From: Lacticaseibacillus hulanensis
GTDB taxonomy: Bacteria > Bacillota > Bacilli > Lactobacillales > Lactobacillaceae
Direction: 5' to 3'
Assembly: GCF_004010095.1 (NCBI RefSeq)
Contig: NZ_RRYD01000027.1
Location: forward strand, 1-42,678
Length of the DNA: 42,678 nucleotides
Shown here: piece by piece, positions 18,088 through 25,857 of the stretch
How positions within the stretch are numbered: the first letter of the stretch is position 1
How the letters are laid out: each line of letters opens with the position of its first letter
The notes under the pieces: generated by a model
Database searches by the model: none
Told to the model about the DNA's origin: nothing
Seen by the model: only the letters and a program-made list of their open reading frames with translations
Position numbers and translations under genes: made by a program

Positions 18088-19065
18088 CTACCAGAGATAG
18101 TGAACGGGATTCTTGATTTTGGTGTCATAAACATCCTGCACAACCGCCATCTGGTCAGCGGTCAGTGGTGCTAAATCAGAGGCAATCGTGTTGCGTTCAA
18201 TCTGGTGTGGGTTGCTGGCACCAGGAATCACGGCGGAAACGGCATCGTACATCAAAATATACCGCAGTGCGGTCGCCGCCAAATTGTCGGTGTGCAGCCG
18301 CGTCTTGAGTTCGTCCGCTGCCGCCACCCCGGTAAGAAAGTCCACACCGGAGAACGTTTCGCCCTTATCAAACAGCTCCCCGTGCCGGTTGTTTGCGCGC
18401 TGGTCCGTTGGCGCGAACTTGGTGTCCGCGGTCATCTTCCCCGTCAGCAGGCCACTAGCCAGTGGGACGCGGGCCAAAATCCCAACGTTGTGTTCCTTGG
18501 CCAGCTTGAAGAATAGTTCTGCAGGACGCAGCCGGAACATGTTGAAAATAATCTCCACCACCGCAACGTTGTAATCCAAGGCCTTAATTGCCTCTTCCAC
18601 GCGTTCAACACTGACCCCGTAGTGCTGAATCTTGCCTTCTGCCTGCAGTGCATCCAGCGTCGCAAACATTTCTGGGTCGTAGTATTTTTGCATTGGTGGG
18701 CAGTGCAGTAAGACCAAATCCAGTGAATCAACCCCCATATTCTGCAGCGAATCATCAACGTAACGCCGCAGCGCCTCAGGGGTGAAGTGGGCCAAACTAA
18801 GTGGGGTTTCCTTCCGCCCAATTTTGGTGGTGTAGTGTACGTCTGGGTGCTGCTTGACAAACGCCCCCACGGCCCGTTCACTCGCACCGTCTTGGTACCC
18901 ATCGGCAGTGTCAAAGAAATTAACCCCGTGATCGTATGCCGCCTGCAGCGTTGCCTCTGCGTCTGCTGGGTCAAACGGTGCGCCCCATTTACCCCCTAAT
19001 TGCCACGTTCCCAGTGATACCTCACTGATGTTAAAGCCTGTTTTTCCTAGCTTACGGTATTTCAT
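18088..19065 (-). CDS. Aldo/keto reductase
   Basis: An NADPH-dependent reductase of unknown substrate, 325 residues, TIM-barrel fold. The catalytic tetrad is visible: Asp and Tyr in FFDTADGYQDG, Lys in YTTKIGRK and His in LVLLHCPP. Cofactor-binding IPGASNPHQIE is near the C-terminus. Start ATG 19065 is chosen because an AAAGGA site precedes it. It is divergent from an HxlR-type regulator with a shared inverted repeat between them, so it is probably that regulator's target, perhaps induced by electrophiles such as aldehydes or quinones. Confidence 0.93.
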   Translation of the reverse strand: MKYRKLGKTGFNISEVSLGTWQLGGKWGAPFDPADAEATLQAAYDHGVNFFDTADGYQDGASERAVGAFVKQHPDVHYTTKIGRKETPLSLAHFTPEALRRYVDDSLQNMGVDSLDLVLLHCPPMQKYYDPEMFATLDALQAEGKIQHYGVSVERVEEAIKALDYNVAVVEIIFNMFRLRPAELFFKLAKEHNVGILARVPLASGLLTGKMTADTKFAPTDQRANNRHGELFDKGETFSGVDFLTGVAAADELKTRLHTDNLAATALRYILMYDAVSAVIPGASNPHQIERNTIASDLAPLTADQMAVVQDVYDTKIKNPVHYLW

Positions 19066-19102
19066 GTTGTCGTCCTTTCCGGGCAAGTTAAGCTTGCTCC
19101 TT

Positions 19103-19132
19103 ACAGGTATCTAATTTATACTTACTACCTGT
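19103..19132. promoter_or_regulatory. Operator between the reductase and HxlR genes
   Basis: ACAGGTA (19103-19109) and TACCTGT (19126-19132) are inverted repeats with a 16-base spacer. GTAT and ATAC form a nested repeat inside. It lies midway between the divergent starts, as expected for an HxlR-family dimer site. Confidence 0.6.
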
Positions 19133-19181
19133 TTGTGACAATAACGCACTTATAGGTGCCTTGATGACGATTGGAGAAAAA

Positions 19182-19601
19182 ATGACCGACATTATCCGCA
19201 AAGATGTTCTCGCACGCCTTGCTGACGGCGATTACAGTTGTGAAAAGGAAATGACCCTGGCGATGTTTTCTGGAAAATGGAAGCTGCCGATCATCTGTCA
19301 CCTCGATGACGGGACGTATCGGTTCAACGATTTGCGGCGCCTCCTGCCTAAAATCACGCACAAGGTCCTGACCAATCAATTGCGGGAGCTCGAACAGGAC
19401 CACCTAATTACCCGCACCGTGGAACCGGGAAAGCAGCCGAAAGTCTATTACTCAATCACCCCACTTGGTCATTCATTAATGCCAATTATTAACGGCATGT
19501 GTGCCTGGGGTAAGGCGCGCATTCACGAATTGCAAGTTGATGCCGACTTCTCCATTGACGAGACCGTGGACCCACGGATTCAGACGGCAATCCACAACTA
19601 G
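19182..19601 (+). CDS. HxlR-family transcriptional regulator
   Basis: A 139-residue winged-helix regulator. The family pattern is clear: CEKEMTLAMFSGKWKLPIIC near the N-terminus, RFNDLRRLLPKITHKVLTNQLRELEQDHLITR (the HTH and wing), then KVYYSITPLGHSLMPIINGMCAWG. The Cys before the first helix is the residue that senses electrophiles or oxidants in several HxlR/YodB relatives. The ATG at 19182 follows TTGGAG by 6 bases; the upstream ATG at 19164 has no such site. Divergent from the aldo/keto reductase. Confidence 0.9.
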   Translation: MTDIIRKDVLARLADGDYSCEKEMTLAMFSGKWKLPIICHLDDGTYRFNDLRRLLPKITHKVLTNQLRELEQDHLITRTVEPGKQPKVYYSITPLGHSLMPIINGMCAWGKARIHELQVDADFSIDETVDPRIQTAIHN

Positions 19602-19679
19602 CAGCAAACAGGCTGCAGAATATGTTGACCGTTTGCTTGAGTCACCCGTGAGTGGTCAAGTTCACCCGCAATTATCTTG

Positions 19680-19708
19680 TTGTAAAAGAAAAAGCCAAGT
19701 GGTACACT
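19680..19708 (+). promoter_or_regulatory. Promoter of the ABC transporter leader
   Basis: TTGTAA (19680-19685) and TACACT (19703-19708) are separated by exactly 17 bases, about 40 bases before the leader-peptide start. Confidence 0.6.
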
Positions 19709-19748
19709 CGCAGTGTTTTAAAAATAAAATCTTCACAAGGAGGCACTC

Positions 19749-19835
19749 ATGATGAAATACATTAAGAATGAAACACCTCATAAGTTATTCAAAACGCGTC
19801 GATTCACGCTCTGCCGCCTTGGGAACAATCTCTGA
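19749..19835 (+). CDS. Putative 28-residue leader peptide upstream of an ABC transporter
   Basis: A short reading frame with a near-perfect AAGGAGG site 5 bases before the first of two adjacent ATGs. The peptide starts MMKYIKNETPHK, is basic, and ends CRLGNNL. It has a consensus-spaced promoter upstream and a terminator 33 bases downstream, and then an ABC half-transporter. This resembles ribosome-controlled attenuators such as bmrB upstream of bmrCD in Bacillus. K15-T16-R17 fits the Lys/Arg-X-Lys/Arg pattern known from macrolide-arrest peptides. A secreted signal or bacteriocin is an alternative, but there is no signal peptide or double-Gly leader. The function is inferred from layout. Confidence 0.55.
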   Translation: MMKYIKNETPHKLFKTRRFTLCRLGNNL

Positions 19836-19868
19836 ACTATCAGACATCTCCGCTAAGGGACCATGTAG

Positions 19869-19897
19869 CAAGTCGACACGTGTCGGCTTGTTTTTTT
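19869..19897 (+). terminator. Attenuator-like terminator before the ABC gene
   Basis: CAAGTCGACA (19869-19878) pairs with TGTCGGCTTG (19881-19890), followed by seven Ts. It lies between the leader peptide and the transporter. Upstream, CCTTGG and CTAAGG can pair around TCTGA/TCAGA. GTCGATT within the leader coding sequence (about 19798-19804) could compete for the left arm. Whether these alternate is not shown. Confidence 0.7.
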
Positions 19898-19924
19898 GTG
19901 CAATGATTCCTTGGAGGATTCCAC

Positions 19925-20065
19925 TTGATAAATACTGATTCAAATTTTGCATGCAGTCACGTCTTGCTGCGGGCTTTGAACTGCCCTGCCCCGCTCCCAG
20001 CGGCCAAAGCATTTCTGGCGGCTAACCCTTTGACCCTCAATCACCCGGGAAAGGGGGTAATTTAA
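19925..20065 (+). CDS. Possible 46-residue reading frame just before the ABC gene
   Basis: A TTG start with TTGGAGG 7 bases upstream opens a frame that ends one base before the ABC gene's ATG. The product has no recognised motif and two Cys. It could be a second regulatory peptide, translationally coupled to the transporter, or chance. The placement is the only real support. Confidence 0.25.
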   Translation: MINTDSNFACSHVLLRALNCPAPLPAAKAFLAANPLTLNHPGKGVI

Positions 20066-20066
20066 C

Positions 20067-21677
20067 ATGCGCCTTAACCACTATTTTGTTCGCCACTGGC
20101 ACATGGGACTGCTCGTCTCACTACTACTGATTGTCGGCACCGTCCTCAACACGGCGTACACCATCACCCTCGGGAATATTCTGACCGCACTGGGGCATCA
20201 CTCCGCAACCGGTGTGGTTATCTGGATGGCATCCACCGGCGTCGTCCTGATTCTTTACTGCTTGCAGTGCTACATCGAGCCCGTGGTCGAGATGCACACG
20301 AACGAGGCGATGGGCCTCAGCGTGCGGCGAGACATCACCACGCGGCTGGCACACACGAGCGCCCCGCAATTTCACCAGCGCCCGGTCCCGGAATACGTGT
20401 CCTGGCTGACGAACGACCTAGCAACAATTAACGACTATGGATTCGAAAACACCTGGATGGCGTTCGGGCAGGCCCTGCAGGTTGTCATCGGCGGGGCGGC
20501 ACTGCTGCACTACAACTGGTCACTCACCGTGCTGGTCATCGCGCTGAGTCTGCTCATGTTACTGGTTCCGCGCTTTTTCACTAAAAAAATGAATGCCGCT
20601 AACGCCGCGGTTTCAACGGCAAACGAGCACTTAACCACGGTCGCAACCGATCTGCTCAGCGGCTTCGGCCAACTACTGATGCTAAACCAGACAACCCGCC
20701 TGACTGCTGGCGTGCAGGGGGCCGGGCAGCAGCGCGCGGACAAACGCGTGGCCTACGCGAAGGCCAGCAACCGCTTCTACGCGGTGAACCGTGGTGCCGT
20801 CTCCGCGTGCATGCTGGCGGTCCTGATTCTGACTGCCTACCTCTACCTGCACGGTAAGGTCCCGCTGGGGGTGTTCTCCACCAGTGAATCCCTCGCCGGT
20901 GCCATCTTCAGCTCCGTGATGGGCCTCACCGAGAATTTGGCGGAAAGACAAACCGTCCAGCCATTACTGGACAAGTACCAGGCTGTCCCGACCACCGATG
21001 ACACGCAGGGGAAGCCCACTACGCCCCTGCATGACGCCTTAGTCCTCGACCACGTTAGTTTCCATTACCCAGATAATGACCAGGCAACGCTCACCGATAT
21101 CAGCTACGAATTCTGCGCCGGGCAGCATTACGCAATCACCGGCCCGAGCGGTATCGGTAAGTCGACGCTGCTTAAACTAATTGACAGCAACCTAGAGCCA
21201 ACTGGTGGGCAAATTCTGTTTGACGGCCAGCCGCTAGCAACGATTGCTGCTCGGTCGCTCCATGACCAAATTGCCGTGGTTGACCAGCAGCCGCTACTAT
21301 TCAACACTACCCTGCGCGACAACTTATTGCTGGGGCGTGCGGCGTCGACCGCCGAAATCACCGCCGTCCTCACTCAGGTCGGCCTGACCACGTTCGTCAA
21401 TCAATTGCCAAATGGCCTGGACACCAGCATCAGTTTTGCCAGTGCCAAGCTTTCCGGCGGCCAAAAACAGCGGATTGCAATCGCGCGGGCCCTGCTGGCA
21501 GGGCGCTCGGTACTGCTGCTCGATGAGGCAACCGCCAGTCTGGACGCACCCGCCGCTAAAGCCATCGACGAACTGGTCCTGAGTCTGCCACTGACCGTGA
21601 TCAGCGTGACGCACCACCTGACAGACGCAACGGCGCAACGGCTCGATGGGGTGCTAGCTTTGTCGGTTCAAAAATAA
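20067..21677 (+). CDS. ABC exporter half-transporter (membrane plus ATPase)
   Basis: A 536-residue type I exporter half: about six membrane segments in residues 1-290 and a nucleotide-binding domain from about 325. The ATPase motifs are complete: Walker A GPSGIGKST, Q-loop VDQQPLLF, signature LSGGQKQR, Walker B VLLLDEATASLD and the switch His in VTHHL. There is no N-terminal C39 peptidase, so it is not a double-Gly bacteriocin processor. The substrate is unknown; multidrug or peptide export are both possible. It works as a dimer, either with itself or with the similar-sized half-transporter at 22347-23933. Start: AAGGGGG, ATG. Confidence 0.9.
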   Translation: MRLNHYFVRHWHMGLLVSLLLIVGTVLNTAYTITLGNILTALGHHSATGVVIWMASTGVVLILYCLQCYIEPVVEMHTNEAMGLSVRRDITTRLAHTSAPQFHQRPVPEYVSWLTNDLATINDYGFENTWMAFGQALQVVIGGAALLHYNWSLTVLVIALSLLMLLVPRFFTKKMNAANAAVSTANEHLTTVATDLLSGFGQLLMLNQTTRLTAGVQGAGQQRADKRVAYAKASNRFYAVNRGAVSACMLAVLILTAYLYLHGKVPLGVFSTSESLAGAIFSSVMGLTENLAERQTVQPLLDKYQAVPTTDDTQGKPTTPLHDALVLDHVSFHYPDNDQATLTDISYEFCAGQHYAITGPSGIGKSTLLKLIDSNLEPTGGQILFDGQPLATIAARSLHDQIAVVDQQPLLFNTTLRDNLLLGRAASTAEITAVLTQVGLTTFVNQLPNGLDTSISFASAKLSGGQKQRIAIARALLAGRSVLLLDEATASLDAPAAKAIDELVLSLPLTVISVTHHLTDATAQRLDGVLALSVQK

Positions 21678-21695
21678 TGACCGATTTGGTATAAT
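21667..21695 (+). promoter_or_regulatory. Promoter of the decayed acetyltransferase gene
   Basis: TTCAAA (21667-21672), 17 bases, then TATAAT (21690-21695) with an upstream TG making an extended -10. It overlaps the last codons of the ABC gene. The promoter is intact though the gene it serves is broken. Confidence 0.55.
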
Positions 21696-21774
21696 TAGCC
21701 CAATTTTAAAAGCAATGCAGCTTCGGCTCGAACACTGCACGCGTTACTACTCTTGTCCCCAGAAAGGAAATCCA

Positions 21775-22198
21775 ATGAAAATTAGGCGGCCGGGGCAGTT
21801 ACATCGAAGTCTTTGCCGTTAACCCCGCCGCACAGGGTCAAGGCGTCGGACGTGCACTGCTTAAATCGTGTCTAACAGAATTGAAAGCTGCAGGTGCTGA
21901 TTTTGTTGAAATCTTCACTCGCAGTGACCTGCCCGCTAACCACTTGTATCAGAGTATCGGTGCCCACGAGATTGCCCACAACTGGCGGGCACTAGCCACG
22001 CCAAAGAACTATGATTTCCCAAAGGCTAAATGGACACTGAACACTAACACTAAAGAGCTAGTGGTTACAACTGCTACCGACCGCGTTGAAGTCATCCCCC
22101 AGTACCCACAATGGTTCAGCTTTTTCACTGAGGCTGCTATGGCCGATTTCACGATTACGCAGTCATATATGGAACGAACCTACTTATTGATTTTGTAA
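21775..22198 (+). pseudogene. GNAT acetyltransferase remnant
   Basis: A ribosome site (AGAAAGGAAA) and ATG at 21775 open a frame that soon stops, while the GNAT core continues in another frame: GSYIEVFAVNPAAQGQGVGRALLKSC (positions about 21793-21870) contains motif A, QGQGVG, for acetyl-CoA. The reading frame then runs to 22198. The front third of the enzyme is missing and the frame shifts at the join, consistent with an internal deletion after the first few codons. A shorter product from a TTG at 21881 would lack motif A and should not be active. Confidence 0.75.
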
Positions 22199-22244
22199 AA
22201 TGGCCAGCAATATGCAGACAGACTCAGTGGCCCTCAACAGCATT

Positions 22245-22285
22245 AAAATTGCCAGCCTCCCATTCGGAAGCTGGCAATTTTTTGC
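22245..22285. terminator. Bidirectional terminator between convergent genes
   Basis: AAAATTGCCAGC (22245-22256) pairs with GCTGGCAATTTT (22270-22281), with T-runs on both sides. It serves the acetyltransferase remnant and the leftward ABC gene. Confidence 0.85.
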
Positions 22286-22346
22286 TAGCGGTAGATTACT
22301 AATTAACAGGCACAAATAGCAATGTCAGCGGTGCATCAGTCGCGCT

Positions 22347-23933
22347 TCACCCTAAAAATACCAAGGTGTGCGCCGGTGTCAGTTCGTAATGTAGCACCTG
22401 ATTGGCTTGTAGTTGCGCGTCATCAAAGTGGTGTGCGACTTCAATCACAGTGTTGGGCAAACGGTAGATTAAGTCGCGAATCCGCTGCGCATTTTGGTCG
22501 TCCACCCCGGCCGTAATTTCATCGAGTAGCATGACCGGCCGTTTCCGGAGCAACCCCCGGGCAAGAACGAGGCGCTGCATCTGACCACCAGAAACGCTTG
22601 TTTGATTGGGATGGATGGCTCGGTCTAATGGGTTGTCCCCAAGTTCTGTTGTCAGCCCCACCTGATCCAATGCCGCGAGGAGTGTACCGTCAGGAAAAGA
22701 TTGGCCGAGCGTCAGGTTCTCCCGCACGGTACCGTCAAAGATCCACGGCGTTTGGTTAATGTACGTCGCATCTGCCGGTGTCGGCGTTTCACCATCTAGC
22801 CGCACTACACCAGAACTGGGCTGCTGCCACCCGCCAAGAACGCGCAGCAAGCTCGATTTTCCAGCCCCAGACGGACCCGAAATCAGTAGCTTCGAGCCTG
22901 GGGCCAGCGTCAAATCAGTCCCATTCAAAATCTTGCGTTCACCATATGCGATGGTCAGGTCCTGGAGATCTACTTGTCCTTTGCCGTGCGTGGCTGCGTT
23001 CTGACCGGCCAGCGGCGTTGGTGCTTGCGGTAGGTGCCGCAGTTCCCGCGTCCCCGTCAGCTGGCTCCAGTACTGAATCAGCATGCGAATATTCATGGTG
23101 ACGTGATCAACTGATAATAACAACGTCAACAGCACACTGATGGTGACACCAAACCCGCCAATGTGAATCAACCAAAAACCAATTGCAAGCGGACCAATTA
23201 GCGTGAGCACGGTCAACATCCAGTTACCGTACTGTACCCGCAACTGACCGTTAGTCTGCTGCTGAAGCCTTTTTTCGCTGACGGCCAGCCGCTGCTTAAC
23301 CCGACCGAAGAAGCTGCCTGCAGCCTGGTATTGAACCAAGTCACCGCGGCCGTTAAGCCAGTCGCTGCCAGCCGCAAGTGTCGCCTGGCTCGCGGTACTC
23401 CAGCGCTCCCCCAGTGCAGCTAGCCTGGCCTGACCAAAAAGCATCGGGACCATGGTCAACGCGGAAAAGGCAATGCTGATAATACCCATCACCCAGTTGG
23501 TCGCCAGAACGAACAAGGCGGCGGTAATGGCACCGAACCCGGCGGATAAAATAGCGAGAATTACTTCAAAATAGCGGCCCTGAATTTGCGCTGCATCATT
23601 GGTTAATCGGTTCAGGCCCGCTGCGGGCTCTTCCCCCATCTCAAAACTGACCGTCAGCAGAGTTTCCTTCAGCGCAATGTTCAGGCGCCTTAGTGCATCC
23701 TGAATCAGCAGCTGGAAAACAAACAGACAAGTGTACGTTCCGGCGTAAGCAAGCAATGCCACACCCAGATACTGATAGCGTTGCACGGTCGTCGCCTGCG
23801 TTAGGCTTGGTAGCCGCCCCAGAACAAAGCCGTTGAGCACCCCTTCAAAACTCCCCAGAAGGGCAAATACCAGTAATAACAAGATTTCCCAGTGCGGCAG
23901 TCTGTGCAGCACCCATTTCACGTTGATCATCAT
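22347..23933 (-). CDS. ABC exporter half-transporter (membrane plus ATPase), Rgg-linked
   Basis: A 528-residue half-transporter: hydrophobic segments in about the first 290 residues, then an ATPase with Walker A GPSGAGKSS, Q-loop YINQTPWIF, signature VSGGQMQR, Walker B VMLLDEITAGVD and switch His in VAHHFD. All are intact, so it should be active. It is divergent from the Rgg-type regulator across only 69 bases, so it is probably that regulator's target. It could pair with the half-transporter at 20067-21677. ATG 23933 is chosen (AAAGGA 10 bases upstream); a GTG 9 bases earlier is too close to the site. Confidence 0.9.
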   Translation of the reverse strand: MMINVKWVLHRLPHWEILLLLVFALLGSFEGVLNGFVLGRLPSLTQATTVQRYQYLGVALLAYAGTYTCLFVFQLLIQDALRRLNIALKETLLTVSFEMGEEPAAGLNRLTNDAAQIQGRYFEVILAILSAGFGAITAALFVLATNWVMGIISIAFSALTMVPMLFGQARLAALGERWSTASQATLAAGSDWLNGRGDLVQYQAAGSFFGRVKQRLAVSEKRLQQQTNGQLRVQYGNWMLTVLTLIGPLAIGFWLIHIGGFGVTISVLLTLLLSVDHVTMNIRMLIQYWSQLTGTRELRHLPQAPTPLAGQNAATHGKGQVDLQDLTIAYGERKILNGTDLTLAPGSKLLISGPSGAGKSSLLRVLGGWQQPSSGVVRLDGETPTPADATYINQTPWIFDGTVRENLTLGQSFPDGTLLAALDQVGLTTELGDNPLDRAIHPNQTSVSGGQMQRLVLARGLLRKRPVMLLDEITAGVDDQNAQRIRDLIYRLPNTVIEVAHHFDDAQLQANQVLHYELTPAHTLVFLG

Positions 23934-23953
23934 TTGAACCACGTCCTTTCATG

Positions 23954-23981
23954 TTGCTAGTGTATCTGCTACACTAAGCAA
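23954..23981. promoter_or_regulatory. Palindromic divergent promoter between ABC gene and rgg
   Basis: TTGCTAGTGTA (23954-23964) and TACACTAAGCAA (23970-23981) are near-perfect inverted repeats with a 5-base centre. TACACT is a -10 hexamer on each strand (plus 23970-23975; minus 23959-23964). Rightward, TTTCAT lies 17 bases upstream; leftward, TTGTTT lies 16 upstream. The two promoters therefore face each other inside one operator and cannot be used at once. Confidence 0.65.
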
Positions 23982-24002
23982 AACAAGAAAGAGGTGACAG
24001 AA

Positions 24003-24923
24003 GTGGCAGGTGAAACTGGCAAACTACTGCGTGCAGTGCGTTTGGGCCAAAGCATCCAGCAGGACCGTCTGTATTCCGGTCTGCTCAGTCAGCGTCAGGC
24101 AATTCGGCTGGAATCCGGCAGTAATGACATCAAGGCCCAGTTACTCTTCCCAATTCTGGAGCGGCTGCACATGTCCGCCGACGAGTTCAACGCGCTCCTA
24201 ACGCACGAACAAGGGGACACGGTGACGGAGGCCAAACCGTTGCCGCAGTTGCTGGCCAAGGCGCTGGGTGAGTTCACCTCTTGGGGCGACTGGCCGCTAA
24301 CGGAAATGGAGCGCGCGGCAATCACGCGCTATGCCCTCACCGCACCCGTCACCACCTTAGCCCAGATTGAGGCGATGATTCCTTTGATTCCCGTCTTCCC
24401 CCAGCAAGCCGAAAAAATCTGGCGACGCCTCCAAGTTTTTAGCGAACTGTCGCGCTACAATGAGCTCGCCAGTGATTGGTGCCACAACCGCCTGTTCACC
24501 CTGTTGTTCATGGGCAAGCGCACCGAAGCAATGCGGGTCGTGAAGCGCTGGCAAAGCCTTACCACTCTGCCCGGTGACGCCAAGCAGGTTCGGCTCTTCA
24601 TGACAAGCTTGACCGCCGCGTTACCAAATGCAAATGCCGTGTACGCGGTAACGGACCCCATGATCGAAGCTTGGCGCAACTTCAATGAACCCGTCATGGC
24701 GGACGGAATGATTGACAACCGGCGCCACATTCTCACCAGCTTTGGTATTCACACGCAGTGGCGGAACCAGGAAATCGGCGCTGTGGCGCGGCTGGTGCGT
24801 GCAATGCCCCAGGCCGCCCTCGAACAACTGAACATCCCCGAATACCTCAACCAGTTTCCTGGCCTTAACGCTGCACTCAAGGAGAAACAAGCTACACTGG
24901 ATGATTTTATCGAGGCGCTGTAA
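24003..24923 (+). CDS. Rgg/MutR-family transcriptional regulator
   Basis: A 306-residue regulator with an N-terminal helix-turn-helix (GKLLRAVRLGQSIQQDRLYSGLLSQRQAIRLESG, about residues 5-40) and a long helical C-terminal region of the kind that binds peptide pheromones in Rgg proteins. GTG 24003 is chosen because AAGAGG lies 8 bases upstream. Its divergent neighbour is an ABC exporter half. I see no clear SHP-type pheromone gene beside it; the closest candidate peptide is the 28-residue frame at 19749. It likely controls its own promoter and that of the transporter. Confidence 0.85.
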   Translation: MAGETGKLLRAVRLGQSIQQDRLYSGLLSQRQAIRLESGSNDIKAQLLFPILERLHMSADEFNALLTHEQGDTVTEAKPLPQLLAKALGEFTSWGDWPLTEMERAAITRYALTAPVTTLAQIEAMIPLIPVFPQQAEKIWRRLQVFSELSRYNELASDWCHNRLFTLLFMGKRTEAMRVVKRWQSLTTLPGDAKQVRLFMTSLTAALPNANAVYAVTDPMIEAWRNFNEPVMADGMIDNRRHILTSFGIHTQWRNQEIGAVARLVRAMPQAALEQLNIPEYLNQFPGLNAALKEKQATLDDFIEAL

Positions 24924-25009
24924 CGCGTGAACATGATGGCGGTGCTACTCCAAATTCGAACGCCGTCAGCAAATTCCCTGACCACTTCCAAGTTAATTAA
25001 ATAAACACA

Positions 25010-25056
25010 AAGGCGGGATGCACCGGTAACCATACCAGTGCACCCCGCCTTGTTGT
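25010..25056. terminator. Bidirectional terminator after rgg
   Basis: AAGGCGGGATGCAC (25010-25023) pairs with GTGCACCCCGCCTT (25038-25051) apart from one mismatch. A T-rich run (TGTTGTTTT) follows on the plus strand. Confidence 0.85.
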
Positions 25057-25129
25057 TTTAATCCGAATTAAGCGTGCGCAATCATTGATGTAAGCCGGTG
25101 CAACCGCACGCCGCCAGCTGCCGCCACGC

Positions 25130-25618
25130 TTAGATTATCTTAGTCATGTTGAACCAAACTTCGCCCGCGTGCGTGGATTCGGCCACGCCTTCATTAACAT
25201 AGCCGTTCTTCTCGTAATACGGCATTAAGCGGTCCAAGCAGGTCAGTGAAACCAGCTTGCGGCCCTGCTCCTTGGCCCGGTGCGCAAATGCCGTCAGGAG
25301 CGCTGAACCCAGCCCCTCGTTGCGGTGACTGGGGGCAACGGCAATACTGAGCACCGCCGCATAATCATCGGCTGGCGCATTCGGCGTGAGGTGGTCAAAT
25401 AAGTCATCAGTCAGGTAACGCCGGTCAATCGCGGGCCCAACGATGAAACCGGCCACCACCTTGTCCAGCTCTGCTACGAAGAACGTGTCCGGAATCACGG
25501 CGATACGCTCGGCCATGCTGGTCTCACTTGCCGCTTCCGCCGGCGTGAACCCCGCCCGTTCAATCTGCATGACTGCCGCCAAGTCGTCAGTTCTTGGCGC
25601 CCGAATAATTAAGCCCAT
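25130..25618 (-). CDS. GNAT-family N-acetyltransferase
   Basis: A 162-residue acetyl-CoA-dependent acetyltransferase of unknown substrate. Motif A is at AVLSIAVAPSHRNEGLGSALL (about residues 89-110, with RNEGLG for CoA). RKLVSLTCLDRLMPYYEKNGYVNEG is the C-terminal part of the fold. The pattern resembles the arylalkylamine-acetyltransferase-like group common in firmicutes. The ATG at 25618 has GGAGG 5 bases upstream; an in-frame ATG four codons earlier overlaps that site. Confidence 0.88.
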   Translation of the reverse strand: MGLIIRAPRTDDLAAVMQIERAGFTPAEAASETSMAERIAVIPDTFFVAELDKVVAGFIVGPAIDRRYLTDDLFDHLTPNAPADDYAAVLSIAVAPSHRNEGLGSALLTAFAHRAKEQGRKLVSLTCLDRLMPYYEKNGYVNEGVAESTHAGEVWFNMTKII

Positions 25619-25770
25619 GTTTGCCTCCATATATGTATAGTTGTTGCTTCCAATATAGACGAAACGGCTGAAGCAAACAAGTTGAATGAACGTGACGGTT
25701 TTTGACCAATTGAGCGTTTATTTTGCGTGTTAACCCCATTTTGGGCTGAATCGGCCCGATTTGGCGGATA

Positions 25771-25835
25771 TTTTTGAACTTTTTTGACTGATTTTGACGT
25801 TTTCTGGTTGATTGTAACCGGTTGCTGTGTATAAT
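25771..25835 (+). promoter_or_regulatory. fruRKA promoter with 10-bp phased repeats
   Basis: TTGATT (25808-25813) and TATAAT (25830-25835), spacer 16, form the promoter. Upstream, TTTTTGAACT (25771), TTTTTGACTG (25781) and ATTTTGACGT (25791) repeat at exactly 10 bases, and the promoter's own -35 (GGTTGATTG) continues the pattern. A further TTTTTGACC occurs near 25700. Direct repeats of this kind fit an operator for the DeoR-type FruR encoded next. Confidence 0.65.
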
Positions 25836-25857
25836 AAGAGTCAAGAGGTGATTGAAA

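Noticed and set aside
19785-20012. Minus-strand 75-codon frame across the ABC leader
   Set aside because: It crosses the leader terminator stem, has no ribosome site, and is best explained as a shadow of the leader region.
19836-20066. T-box or other known riboswitch before the ABC gene
   Set aside because: No T-box sequence (GGTGG...ACC antiterminator bulge) or known riboswitch core could be found; only the terminator and leader frame are supported.
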